A DNA stretch of 64,000 bases from Euclidia mi (Eukaryota; Arthropoda; Insecta; Lepidoptera; Erebidae), in NCBI GenBank assembly GCA_944739405.2, contig OX123182.2:91008051-91072050 (forward strand), given 5' to 3'. Shown here one piece after another: positions 47,443-58,401 of the stretch (position 1 is the first letter of the stretch; each line of letters starts with the position of its first letter). A program made the translations under genes and the position numbers. The notes beneath the pieces are model-generated. The model was not told the DNA's origin and ran no database searches. It worked only from the letters and a program-made list of their open reading frames with translations.

Positions 47443-49071
47443 ATGTCAGCTATCAAGGACTTGCGTGCGGCTGCTGGTGCTATTGCATCAGATTTGCGCT
47501 GGTTTGCCTCGGCCAATGCTTTAGTGAACCGGCCTGATCGCCAGCAGGCCTTACTTCAGAGGTACGAGCGGATTGACGATCGCCTGGCAAGTGTGGAACA
47601 GCAATTCCGCACTTTCAGCACTTGCTGTCTTGAAGTGTCAATCAATGATTTCACCGCTGACCAGCGAAATAAGGTCAGCGAAGACTATGCCCAGGTCTTA
47701 GACCTGTATGATGCTGTCTCCAATACTGCGAGACAACTAGTTGCCGATAGGGAAGGGCAACCCGGTCTGAAGCAGGAGCTTCCTAAGTCAGCACCGGGGC
47801 TGGTGAGTAGGCTCCCTACTTTGGACCTCCCCCATTTTGATGGCTGCCTAGGAAGCTACCTGGGCTTCGTTAATTTGTTCGACAGCCTAGTCCTTGATAG
47901 GGCTGACCTTCGGCCGGCACAAAAGTTGGCCTATCTAATGTCGGTTCTGGATGGGGAGGCTAAGGGCCTCATCCAGCATCTGCCCGTGTCTGACGAGGCG
48001 TACCAGACGGCTCGGGACCTAATTACCCGTAGGTACCATAATAAGCGTGGCCTCGCCGACACGCACATTGAGCAGATTTTGGGTTTGCCGACGCTCACCC
48101 GGGTCTCTGGGTTGCGCACCCAACTTTTGAACCCGCTCTTGGTGGCCATCAACGCACTTAAGTGCCTTGACCTGCCCGTGGACCAATGGTCCTATCTATT
48201 GGTGCACATTGTGCTGAAGAAGCTGCCTGCCGATCTGAGGTCGCGTTTTGAACAGCGCTTTGGTGGGGATAGCGCGACCCATTTGCCCCCCTTTGCTGAC
48301 CTGGAGAGGTTCCTGGAGGATGAGTGCCGGGTCTTGGACAACTCCGGTGGTGATACGCCGGCTAAGACGCAGCCGCCCAAGGTCAAGGAGCAGGCTCGCG
48401 GTCACACCCGAGCCAATGTTGACCGGCGCCCTCCTCGCTTTGCGGTCACGCAGAGCCCAGCGGAGTGCTCTTACTGCAAGGTCACGGGGCACAGAACGGC
48501 CAGTTGTAGGGCATTCTTGGACCTACATGTCGCCTCTCGTAGGCGCATCGCGAATGCCCGCCGCCTTTGCTTCTCTTGTTTGGGGTCCCACTACCAGCGA
48601 GACTGCCCAAACTCTCGCCCCTGTCCTCACTGTGGAGGACAGCATTTGGACATTCTCTGTATGAATGCCAGAGAGGTTGGCCGCTCGTCCAACCAGCCGA
48701 CGCCGCGCACGGGCGGGTGTTTTGAAGGTGGCAGCCGAGGCTCACCGGCGCGTAGCCGAGAGTCGCCTCGCTTAATTGATCGCCGCTCACCCCGCTTGGA
48801 GAACCGTAGCGTGCGCACGCCTCCTCTCTCTCGCGCACCTGAATGTGCTGTTCAGCGTCACCAGCACCATGACTGCTGCCCCAGGTATTCCCCTCCTTTG
48901 GCGGAGCGTCCGCGCCTTGACTCGCGCCCACCTCGTTTTGGGCGGGTGCGTCACTATGACCCCCCACAGATGGCGCGCGGATCGAGTCATCGCGCCTTTG
49001 AGGACTTCAAGCCGCACCCCCATTTTGATTTGCCTGGTCCTGGCCAACGGTCGCCGCCCAAGCAACAATAG
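47443..49071 (+). CDS. gag: BEL/Pao Gag (capsid-nucleocapsid)
   Basis: 542 codons from the ATG at 47443. The in-frame TTG at 47437 is not a plausible start. Residues 1-80 are helical. Residues about 120-235 (PTLDLPHFDG, KLAYLMSVLDGEAKGLI, LITRRYHNKRG) match the DUF1759 Gag domain of Pao elements. From residue about 342, Cys/His-rich zinc-knuckle sequences follow: CSYCKVTGHRTASC, LCFSCLGSHYQRDC and CPHCGGQHLDILC. The C-terminal 140 residues are rich in R, S and P. Gag would package the element RNA in cytoplasmic particles. It ends at TAG (49069-49071), and the same frame carries on open into the protease, so Gag and Pol are separated only by this stop. Confidence 0.92.
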   Translation: MSAIKDLRAAAGAIASDLRWFASANALVNRPDRQQALLQRYERIDDRLASVEQQFRTFSTCCLEVSINDFTADQRNKVSEDYAQVLDLYDAVSNTARQLVADREGQPGLKQELPKSAPGLVSRLPTLDLPHFDGCLGSYLGFVNLFDSLVLDRADLRPAQKLAYLMSVLDGEAKGLIQHLPVSDEAYQTARDLITRRYHNKRGLADTHIEQILGLPTLTRVSGLRTQLLNPLLVAINALKCLDLPVDQWSYLLVHIVLKKLPADLRSRFEQRFGGDSATHLPPFADLERFLEDECRVLDNSGGDTPAKTQPPKVKEQARGHTRANVDRRPPRFAVTQSPAECSYCKVTGHRTASCRAFLDLHVASRRRIANARRLCFSCLGSHYQRDCPNSRPCPHCGGQHLDILCMNAREVGRSSNQPTPRTGGCFEGGSRGSPARSRESPRLIDRRSPRLENRSVRTPPLSRAPECAVQRHQHHDCCPRYSPPLAERPRLDSRPPRFGRVRHYDPPQMARGSSHRAFEDFKPHPHFDLPGPGQRSPPKQQ

Positions 49072-51348
49072 GTCATTGACCCCTGCCCTATAACGCCAAC
49101 CTCCCCCATTGAGACCGTTATCCTACCAACGGTTGCTGTTAGGGTCTGGGGACCCACGGGGACCTCTGTTGTTGTCCGTGCTATATTGGACACAGGTTCA
49201 CAAGGTTGCATAGTTTCCACTTATTTGGTAGGGCAGGTTAAATTAAATATGGGCTCCTTTCCGAATTGTATACGGGGCATAGGGGACGTAGCCTCTAATG
49301 TTGAAGGGCAAGTTAAGGTTTTGTTTGGCCCTGTTGAATCTTCACACCCGAGGATTAAAACCTCGGCTATTGTGTTGAAGAATATTTTGGGTATGCACCC
49401 ACAGAAGCAGCTACCTGCTGCTGTGGTGAATTTGACATCGGGATTGGAACTGGCAGACCCCAAATTTGACACACCGGGACAAATCGACTTGTTGATTGGC
49501 TCTGATGTCCTCGGTGGAATTTTGATTGGTGGGAAACGGGTCTTGGTGCCAAATAGTTTGACTGCCATCCCGACCATATTTGGATTTGCTTTGATGGGCC
49601 CTGTACCTAGGGACCCCCCTCCACCTGAACTTGATAATTTGTTGGCTGTAGGCTCCGCTCTCTCTGATGCGGTTCAGAGGTTTTGGGAGGTAGAGGAGCC
49701 CCCTCAAGCTGCCCGTTTGAATCCAGAACATGAGGAGTGCGAGCTGTTCTTCCAGAACAACACTGGTCGACTCCGTTCTGGTCGGATTATTACGAGGCTT
49801 CCCTTCCTGTCTGTTCGGCCTCCGCTTGGTGAGTCACGACCTTTAGCCGAAAAGAGGTTGTTGGCCATGGAGCGCCGCATGGGTCGTGATCCGGAGCTCA
49901 GACAGAAGTACATTGAGTTCATGAGGGAATATGAACAGTTGGGACACATGTCTGTGTCAAATTTGGATTGGCGTTCGGTGGAGCACTACTTTCTCCCGCA
50001 TCATGCGGTATTGAAGCCATTGACTGGGAAGCTGCGCACAGTATTTGATGGTTCTGCGCAGACTTCAACAGGCGTATCCTTGAACCAGTGCTTGCATTCT
50101 GGTCCCAAGTTGGTCAAGGACCTTTGTGACGTCATCACCAGCTTCCGACGACATCAGGTTGTCTTTGTAGCCGACATAAAAATGATGTTCAGGCAGACTA
50201 TTATCCACCCTGATGACCGTCGCTTCCAGCTGATCCTTTGGAGAGAGTCTCCTCGTGATCCCATGGTCGTCTACGAGCTCAATACTAATACGTACGGGTT
50301 AAGGTCAAGCCCCTACTTGGCAATACGTTCTCTTTGGGAGCTCGCAGACCGCGAAGGCCTACGTTTCCCACGAGCCTCTGCCATCTTGAAGGACGATATT
50401 TACGTCGATGACATTTGCTCGGGTGCCTCCACAGCGGACGAGGCGATTCTCCTGCGGGACGAATTGATAGGTATTTTGGCCTCCGCTGGTTATGAGTTGC
50501 GCAAATGGATTTCCAACTCACCAGCGCTTTTGGAAGGCTTGCCAGAAGATCATCAGCAGGATCCACATTTGTTTGAGATTGTTGACAACCCCGCCATGAT
50601 GGCTGTTCTCGGCGTTCAGTACAGACCAGTCCAAGACATCTTTACATATAACGTAGACTTGAAATTGCCGTGTTCTTGGACTAAACGTCTCGTATTGTCT
50701 ACTGTCGCCAGAACCTTTGATCCGAACGGTTGGATCTGTCCAATTATATTTTGGGCAAAATGCTTCTTGCAGAAGCTTTGGACAGCAGGATTGACCTGGG
50801 ACGAACCTCTGCACGGCACTCTTGTTGAGGAATGGACCTCTTTTGTATCCTCACTTCCTGCCGTCAACGAGATCTCCTTGCCTCGTCCCATCCTTCCTCC
50901 CGGGAAGTACAAGGCCACCCTTCACGGGTTTTGTGACGCCTCGGAACGTGGTCACGCGGCCGTGGTGTACTTGCGCACAGTCAGTGCCTCAGGTCAGGTG
51001 AGAGTCTCCCTGATCATAGCGAAGAGCAAGGTAGCACCCCTTCGGACATCTTTGACCATTCCGAAATTGGAGCTCTCGGGAGCAGCACTACTTGTACGCT
51101 TATTGAACCACGTGTCTAACACTTTGGGTAAAAGCATTTGTATTAATGGGACCTACGCCTGGACAGACAGCCAAATTGTTCTTTGTTGGTTGAAGGCTTC
51201 TGTTCACACCTTGGAGGTATTTGTCGCTAATCGCGTTTCCCAAATCCAGAAATCCGAAGTCAAACTTGTTTGGAGACACGTGCCAGGTGAGCTCAACCCC
51301 GCTGATTGTGCCTCGCGCGGATGCTTGACGCCTAGTTTGATAGGTTAG
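49072..51348 (+). pseudogene. pol: BEL/Pao Pol part 1: protease, RT, RNase H
   Basis: Open from the codon after the Gag TAG to TAG at 51346-51348. There is no ATG near its beginning, so it would be made as Gag-Pol. The aspartic protease has LDTGSQ at 49186 and LLIGSDVLGG (DUF1758 type). The RT contains RTVFDGSA, VADIKMMF (catalytic Asp at 50173-50175) and YVDD (50401-50412). RNase H has GFCDASE (Asp at 50935), PKLELSGA, AWTDSQIVL and HVPGELNPADCASRG. All key residues are present. The frame then ends just before the position where the integrase region should follow directly. The enzymes would process the polyprotein and make cDNA. Confidence 0.92.
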
Positions 51349-51353
51349 GGTAG

Positions 51354-52967
51354 GATTCGCTGTGGTGGGGTCCGGAATGGTTGAGTCGACCAGAAATTGA
51401 TTGGCCTCGAACGCCAGTTTTGAATACTTCTAATTTGCCGGGTCTACGAACACTCGCTCTTGAGAAGGTAGAATGCGCCTTCGACCCCGATTTTTTGTTG
51501 AATCGTTACAGCTCCCTCGACAAGTTGTTAGGTGTCACTGCTTGGATAAAGCGTTTTGTTTTTAATTTTAGGCACCCACAACAGAAACGACTGACACCGT
51601 TTCTCTCACCACAGGAACGACAGGAGTCTCTCACCTTTTGGGTTCGTTCTGTGCAATTGGCGCATTTTGATAAGGAGATTGCTATCCTTAAATCAGGGAG
51701 ATCGAAATTGTCGGGAGCTGTCTCTAAATTGAACCCCTTTTTGGACGATACGGGTCTCTTGCGCGTTGGAGGGCGTCTCAAGAACGCCAACCTCCCTTAC
51801 GGAGCACGTCACCCCCTTTTGTTACCTAAGAACGGTCATTTGGTACGCTTGTTGGTAACTGACCGTCACCTTAAAAATTCGCATGCTGGTTGTAATGCGC
51901 TCTTGGCCATTTTGCAACGCGAGTTTTGGATCTTGTCTGCCCGAAGAATTATTCGGAGTGTAGTCTTTCGCTGCATCCCTTGCTATAAGCTCAAGGCTTC
52001 TACCATGCAGCCCTTGATGGGAGACTTACCGGCAGATCGCGTAACTGAGAGCAGGACGTTTGACGGTGTTGGCACGGACTTCGCTGGTCCTTTTTTGGTG
52101 AAAACGTCGACACTTCGAAACAGCAAGACTGTCAAGGCCTACTTGTGTGTTTTTGTTTGTCTTTCCACAAAGGCCGTACACTTAGAACTGGTCTCCTCGC
52201 TTACGACCGAGGCGTTTGTAGCCACATTTGACAGATTTGTATCCCGCAGAGGGCTGCCTTCCTTGATCCGTACTGACTGCGGCACTAACTTCAAGGGCAC
52301 TTATAATTATTTGAATGATGTTGTTAATTTTCTTGAAACCAACAAGGCTGATATAGGTGATAGGCTTGCCCGACGTGGGATAAATTGGTTGTTTTCCCCA
52401 CCAAATTGTCCACACTGGGGTGGTATATTTGAAGCCGCCGTAAAATCGGCCAAAACACACTTGCGCAGGACACTCGGTGAATCTGTCCTTACATTTGAGG
52501 AACTCGCAACTGTGTTTTGTAAGATTGAGGCCGTTTTGAACTCTCGGCCATTGTGCCCGATCTCCTCAGATCCGAATGATTTGGAGGCCCTTACGCCGGG
52601 CCATTTTTTGATTGGTCGCCCACTTGTCGCCTTGCCTGAGTACCCCTATATTGATACGAGACCTGGTCGTCTCTCGCGTTTTGAATTGGTACGCCAGATT
52701 ACTCAGAGCTTTTGGAAACGCTGGAACTTGGAATATTTGCACATACTCCAGCAACGCGTTAAGTGGACCGACAAGACCGATCCACCCAAGATTGGTGACC
52801 TCGTTTTGATCAAGGAGGCTAACCTTCCGCCACTCAGATGGCGCAGGGGGCGCATCCTTCATTTGGTAACTGGGGCTGATGGAGTTCCCCGATTTGCTGA
52901 GGTCTTGGTGGACGGTTCGATTCTGAGGAGAGCGGTTGCAACATTGTCACGTCTACCAACCGATTAG
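51354..52967 (+). pseudogene. pol: BEL/Pao Pol part 2: integrase and C-terminal domain
   Basis: In a different frame from part 1 (an indel lies between about 51340 and 51356, in the GGTTAGGGTAGG duplication). It begins with LWWGPEWL, the conserved joint between RNase H and integrase. The zinc-binding HHCC region has H at 51876 and 51891-51893 with CIPC at 51972. The catalytic core has GTDFAGPF (Asp at 52077), RTDCGTNF (Asp at 52275) and WGGIFEAAVKSAK (Glu at 52431). A DUF5641-type end follows (IGDLVLIKE, PPLRWRRGRI). It would insert cDNA into the genome. No start codon of its own is apparent, so it depends on Pol part 1 and is separated by the frameshift. Confidence 0.9.
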
Positions 52968-52984
52968 CGGACCGGTAGGCCGGT

Positions 52985-52998
52985 CCGGGGCGGGTGGA
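52985..52998 (+). other. Polypurine tract of the BEL/Pao element
   Basis: Purine-rich CCGGGGCGGGTGGA lies immediately before the 3' LTR start at 52999, the position expected of the plus-strand primer. Confidence 0.65.
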
Positions 52999-53667
52999 TG
53001 TTTGAAATAGAATTAGTTTTTATTATAAGTCAAATCGATTAGATCGATTGAGTAACATTTTGTTTAGTCTATTGAAAATTTCTGACAATGGTCACACTGA
53101 ACTGTCACTTCGGTCTCTTCCCGCGTTGAAAAGTTACCACGTTGTCGACTCGTACGTAAAATAAAATATCGCCTTTTGAAAAGCACATCATTGTAGCTAC
53201 GCGAATATTATTGTGAGCACACCTTTTTGCATTTCGTGTGAATTGATTAATTGAACTAAATAGAGTAAACCGCTTTGAACGCCGCCTGATCTAGTGCTGG
53301 CAACGGTAAATTGATTGTGAACTATTGATTGATATTTGTGAAAATTGTGAATCTGGTATCGACTTCCACGTGCCAACGTGTCCTGAAAACGTCGCGTTTG
53401 CAGCTTAATAGCTAAGTATAAGATACTTCATTCATTTATTTTGGTCAATATACTTGTATGAATGTGTCTAATTTAGCTCAAGCCTGACATCAGCAAGGAT
53501 AGCGGGTAAGTGAAACACATTAATATTAAGATTACTTGTATTCGCTGTGCAACACAGTACAGTTGTGTCTGAGATTTGTTGTGGCTGACAAGGGCTGATG
53601 AATAGAGTCACGCTTCCACAAATCTGCTGCAATTGATCCCAGCTCCTTCTAGCCAAAATTCTAGACA
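52999..53667 (+). repeat. 3' LTR of the BEL/Pao element
   Basis: 669 bp, TG...CA, followed directly by the AGAAT target duplication. Confidence 0.95.
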
Positions 53668-53672
53668 AGAAT

Positions 53673-54838
53673 TATGCTAATTTCATTTTCATGTTAAGCA
53701 TTTGAAGTTACGAACATTGTGGTCGCATCACAGAGGAACTTCATGGAAGCACACGTTTTACATTTCATTCTGAACTCGACGCCTTCAAGTCTTCCATATA
53801 TTATTACGCGAGCTTAATTTAGACATCATTTGTACGGAACAGTACCGTCAATATTTATATATTCATCAAACAGCACACTGATGAAATATTTTGCATTTTT
53901 TCACTATAATTTGTAGGGAAATAGTTTATTTACATTTAAGGGTAAGATTAATTAAGTTGTTTCTAAGTAGCTGCTGTAAATTTAATGTAGGTATATAGTG
54001 TTCAATATTTATAAACAATGTATGTAATAAGCTGCCACATAAATAAACGCGTTTCGCCTCTGATTCCTCTAATGTTTTACTCATGATAAACGTACTGACT
54101 TCTATATCCTTTCGGAAGTCAGATGGGCCCGGCCGCCATAATGTATTGCGTCATGCCGCCCGGCGGAGAAGCGACTGACAGAGTTTTTATGAGCTAGATT
54201 CTTACTAGAACTTGATTTTCTCTTATTCTAATTGCAATAGTGCATTACTAAATATACATAATTTATATTCTACATAAAGTATTTCTCATATTTGTATCCA
54301 TTATTTTTACCATAACAAGGTTTTTTTTATATATAAGCATTTCAATAAGGATACCTAGAATTCTACTAATTCTTCACTAAAAATAAAATAAAAGTGTTTT
54401 CAGTACTTATTTAGCGTTTTATTCTCACCTATTAACATTTTTAATAAAATAAAAACAACTTTTCAATGTTTGAATTGCAATAAAATTGCTGTAGTGTAGT
54501 AAAATTGCTGCACTAAAACACGCACGCCGATGACGAAAAATTTTTCCAAAGTTTCAATGACGTTTATTTATTTTTTAGTGGTCCCGACGTGTTTACGAAG
54601 TAGTTACTCATACAGCCTAGTCTATTAGTCGATGTTTTTTCATGTCGCGTAAACAAACCGGGATACGACAGTGATAAAATACGCGCGAAATCCGAGTCTC
54701 TTTATCTGTGCCCCCGGGCGGTACGCGACCAATATGGGTGGAAACTGACATACCGCCGGGCGGTAAATGACTTACGAGAGGATATATGATCATACCATAA
54801 CTAATGCTGAGTGCATAATTCCTTCAGCATATTTGTGC
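53673..54838. other. Non-coding stretch
   Basis: CCGCCCGGCGG (about 54152) and CCGCCGGGCGG (about 54752) form a possible inverted pair that may bound a MITE of about 0.6 kb; too weak to define. Otherwise nothing. Confidence 0.35.
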
Positions 54839-55496
54839 TGCGTATTTACAGACTATACAAGGCCAAAACGCAGCCATAGGGAACTGGTCGCGTACATATT
54901 GTAATGCTATATTTAAATCTGTGATTACAAAATATGCTTGTGTATAATTCGTAACGTGAATACATGCGTCCTAATCCCAGACTATACTACATTAGTTACA
55001 CCTGCCTGACAAGACAAGAGATATAGTTTAGTGAAATAATGGGTGCATATGAAATAATATTTGAACTTTATTAGTTGAGGATTAAATTGTATGTAATTCA
55101 AGTAACTAAATAGGTTATGTTAGGTTCTCTTTTGACCCTTAACACAAACATAGGAGCCCTGCAAAGCAGGGCTCCGTCAACTTCGTTTATTAAAAACTAT
55201 TTAATTGGACATAATGTCTACTTACCTATATATTATATTTGTGATAAAATATAATATAATGAATGCCTTACACAATCCAGAATAATCTTCAGATCTATTC
55301 ACGATTAGTCCGTATGCGTACTGGCACTGTATATTATGGTATAAGCAAGTCAGTTAGATCACTACGAAGTATACTCGAGTATTTGCGAACTAATCGTGTA
55401 CAGATTGGAAGAACTCAGCAAAATAGTTATTTCCAATCTATACGCGATTAGTTTTACACCCCTGCGTTCTGGCCTTGTATATAATGTAAATACGCA
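54839..55496. mobile_element. TIR MITE with 7-8-bp target duplication
   Basis: The ends are TGCGTATTTACA (54839) and TGTAAATACGCA (to 55496), a perfect 12-bp TIR. Similarity continues inwards through TATACAAGGCCA and AACGCAG on both sides. It is flanked by TTTGTGC (54832-54838 and 55497-55503). It carries the dispersed repeat at 55107-55198. No transposase. A 7-8-bp duplication suggests hAT or a related group. Confidence 0.75.
55107..55198 (+). repeat. Dispersed repeat with hairpin, copy 2
   Basis: It is a second copy of 42019-42110. The hairpin here, GGAGCCCTGC-AAA-GCAGGGCTCC, has a perfect 10-bp stem, and the loop sequence differs from copy 1. Confidence 0.75.
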
Positions 55497-55758
55497 TTTG
55501 TGCTTGCAATAATATATTTTTAATCCTTCCTAGACTTTTCCTTTCCAGTAGAAGCATAAACCCATTGAGAGCTTAATCCCACCCAACAGTTACACGAAAG
55601 CATTTAAAACATTAAATGACTGATACAAGATAATAGTAGAGAAGAGCCAACACACCGTGTCATAAACATATCGTCATACAGTCGACTACTCCAAACAAAG
55701 CATCATCTCTACCGCTGAGACCAACAAATGCACATGTGTGCATAAATAATGCTTCTAA

Positions 55759-56592
55759 AGGTGGATACAGACTTTGCGAGGCATGCGCTACGAACGGCGC
55801 ACAACGAATGCCTCTGATTGAGGCGTGCGTGTTGAAAAATTATACCAACATATGCTCGGGTCGAGCCATCGCGTACGAAGCAAACGCCTCGTTTGTCTGT
55901 CTTCATGATTGCTGCGAGGCATGTGCTACGCACAGACGCGCGCGTGCGAGCCGCGCGTGTGCGACGGCTCATTGCGAGCAGTGCGTTGCGTTTGGACGGT
56001 TGTGTCCGCATCGCTGTGATGTTTGCACGCATTATGAACGAAAAATTTGAATTATACGAAAATAACCGATTATCCAAAACATCATTATTATTATAATAAA
56101 AACAAAAGAGAAGACATATGGCATTTAATTGCGAATGAAGTAATGTAATCGTCGCTGAGCTGAAAAAAAAAATATCTTCTAGGATCTTATAGAAGGAAAA
56201 ATCTCGAGAAAATAAAATATATTATAAAAGCAGCAGCGGATACGCGCACGCAATACAAAGGTGCTATCTTGACTGCTGCTGTGTGGGTTGGATCGGCCCG
56301 AGCATGCGCTGCGCGCTGTTTGGCCCGAACAAACGCAGTTTCATTTTCGCAGTCGAGGCGTACGTGGATATTGTACGCGGCGCACACCTCGAACGTGCAT
56401 GCGCGGCACCGTCCACAACTAATGTAATGCTCGCACTGAGGCACTTTGATCTTGTAGCATTTGCCGACATTCGTTGGCTCGCCCTCGCACGTGCGTAGCA
56501 CATGCCTCGCCACGAATATAAAGGTACACACCTTGCGAGGCATGCGCTGTGCGCCGTGCGCAGCGCATGCCTCGCAAAGTCTGTATACGGCT
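55759..56592. mobile_element. Harbinger-like MITE, TAA target site
   Basis: The ends are AGGTGGATACAGAC and, reverse-complemented, AGCCGTATACAGAC. They continue with near-perfect GACTTTGCGAGGCATGCG. TAA flanks both ends (55756-55758 and 56593-56595), as expected for PIF/Harbinger TWA targets. The interior has many more copies of TGCGAGGCATG in both orientations and is CpG-rich, which keeps spurious ORFs open. No transposase. A 45-bp palindrome at 56533-56577 is part of the right subterminal region. Confidence 0.7.
56533..56577. repeat. 17-bp stem hairpin
   Basis: TTGCGAGGCATGCGCTG and CAGCGCATGCCTCGCAA are exactly complementary around an 11-nt loop. Confidence 0.9.
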
Positions 56593-56916
56593 TAACACAG
56601 CATTTTATTTACGAGTAAATGTGAACACTGAAACGCTCTGTTCAATGGTAGAGAAATCAGTCGTGTCCACCCATTGATCTGCGCAATCAATGGCTTGGAA
56701 TATCGGTATTGTACTATTTACGCTTTCAAATCTATGCATGCCGTTCGATTGCTTTATTTCGTTGGTATGCCGTATATTAGGCAGCGGATTTGTGGTGGAA
56801 TAGATATTCTGTATAACCGATACACATATGCATGGTCGAACGTACGCATCGTGTGGATGTGGTGGTAAAAGCCAGGAGTAATTAAGTGCCGGCGTACACA
56901 GTTACCGGTAGTTCGG

Positions 56917-56972
56917 TATCTGATAGTTATGTTACACAAAGTACTTACATTGTGTAACATAACTATCAGATA
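56917..56972. repeat. Perfect 23-bp stem, 10-nt loop hairpin
   Basis: TATCTGATAGTTATGTTACA (plus CAA) at 56917-56939 pairs without mismatch with 56950-56972. The loop is AGTACTTACA. It lies outside any defined element. It could be a small palindromic insertion, a MITE relic or a transcribed hairpin. Confidence 0.9.
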
Positions 56973-58401
56973 TTTACTAAAGATTCGTCTGGTATATAAA
57001 TGTGATTTGACGCACAATGTACAGTTCTTTAAATTGTAGGTACGTAAGTTTGGTGGCTAACATTCAAAACGTGCCATATTGTGCATTGCCTTAAAAAAAT
57101 AAGAGTTGTTTACGTTTACCTCGAAGTTTACCTAAGTATTTTCATGGTTCGCCTCATAGTAAAGATTTGCTAATATTTTACCTTTTTATTTTAACACGCC
57201 TTTTAGGGTGCATTTCCACCAGAGATATGTTATGCTATATTCAATGATGATATTTGTTTGACCATATAGATACAGAGCTTAGCATCAATCAGTATACAAT
57301 AAATAGTTTCCTACCTTAGTTTTACCCTCCTCGCAGCATAGCTGCAGTGTAACAGTGCCCTAGTACTTTGATTAAAGTAGATCCTTGCTGGTTTCAGCAA
57401 GTACATACGAGGTCGACGAGGACCATTGAAGTAATATCGATGCTTAGTTTACTGTGTGAGAGCGTCGGCGACCTGGAAAATTATTGAACCTTCTGATATC
57501 CATCATATCTCTCCTTCCCTGTTCTTATCTCACGTAGGCAGTAGGTAGGCGGCAAATATGTTGTGTCAGCGTATACACACATAACAATTTTAAAATATAA
57601 TTTTAAAAGTTTACTCACTCGACATTTAAATAAATGTGCTAACAGATAATTCATTATTATTATGATGCATTTGGTACCTACAAATATAAAAATTAAAAAT
57701 GCCATTTTTTTCTGAAATCCATCTTACTTTCCAAGAAAATTGAAATCACATTTTATTTCAAAAAGTACCCCATAAAATCCGGCGTAACTGTCATATTGAA
57801 ACTTGCATCGAACGTCACTTGTATAGAACGCCAGACTCTTTTCTACAGATTTAAATAAATACGTGTTTTGTAATTTACGAGGAATTTACGATTGATTGGT
57901 GCCGGTAAATGTAAAAAGCGTTCACGTTTGTTGATATCTCGTCAACACGATACAATGTTTCGTTCTTTATTGCGACCTCTTCCTTATTGCGATTTAAATT
58001 TTGTTATCAATGCTTAGTATGATCTTTTATACATAGGTCGAGTAAAATGTGAATTCTATATAACTCTTCTTTACGAATAATGAGTTATTTTCTCCATTGT
58101 TTTGTTATTGTACTTATTATGAATGAAGATTTTGTAACTATTTTCTTGACATTTTCTAAATTAATTTTAATTTTTTGTATTCCCTCAACTTGCTTTATAT
58201 ATAATTTAAAGGTAAATAAATATACACTTAATTTTACTATGTTCATTCTGCATTCTCAAGACACTTGAAAACTTATTCATGACATGTAGAACCGCCGGCT
58301 TTTTACTTCTTCTGTGACGTGGGTTCCCACCTTCCAGTGAAAATTTGAAATACATTTCCATACATTTTTAAACATTCCGCATTATAGGATTTCGTTAACA
58401 T
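56973..58401. other. Non-coding stretch
   Basis: At about 57206 AGGGTGCATTTCCACCAGAG resembles the end of a MITE I recall from Lepidoptera, but no opposite end is visible. Nothing else was recognised. Confidence 0.35.

Larger units (their letters stand above)
46018..53667 (+). mobile_element. BEL/Pao LTR retrotransposon, complete structure
   Basis: It is 7650 bp. Two 669-bp LTRs begin TGTTTGAAATAG and end CTAGACA (TG...CA). They differ at only four positions (about 0.6%), so the insertion is young. It is flanked by the 5-bp duplication AGAAT (46013-46017 and 53668-53672), which fits BEL/Pao. Order: LTR, untranslated leader of about 756 bp, gag, TAG, protease-RT-RNase H, frameshift, integrase with C-terminal DUF5641-like domain, polypurine tract, LTR. 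There is no envelope gene. I could not identify a primer-binding site with confidence. The two lesions in the polyprotein make this copy unlikely to be autonomous. Confidence 0.95.

Noticed and set aside
53673..54838. CCGCCCGGCGG pair at about 54152 and 54752 as TIRs
   Set aside because: The match is short and GC palindromic, and no duplication was found.
56187..56543. Cysteine-rich ORFs on both strands at 55.7-56.5 kb
   Set aside because: They come from the CpG-rich inverted repeats (TGCGAGGCATG) of the Harbinger-like MITE.
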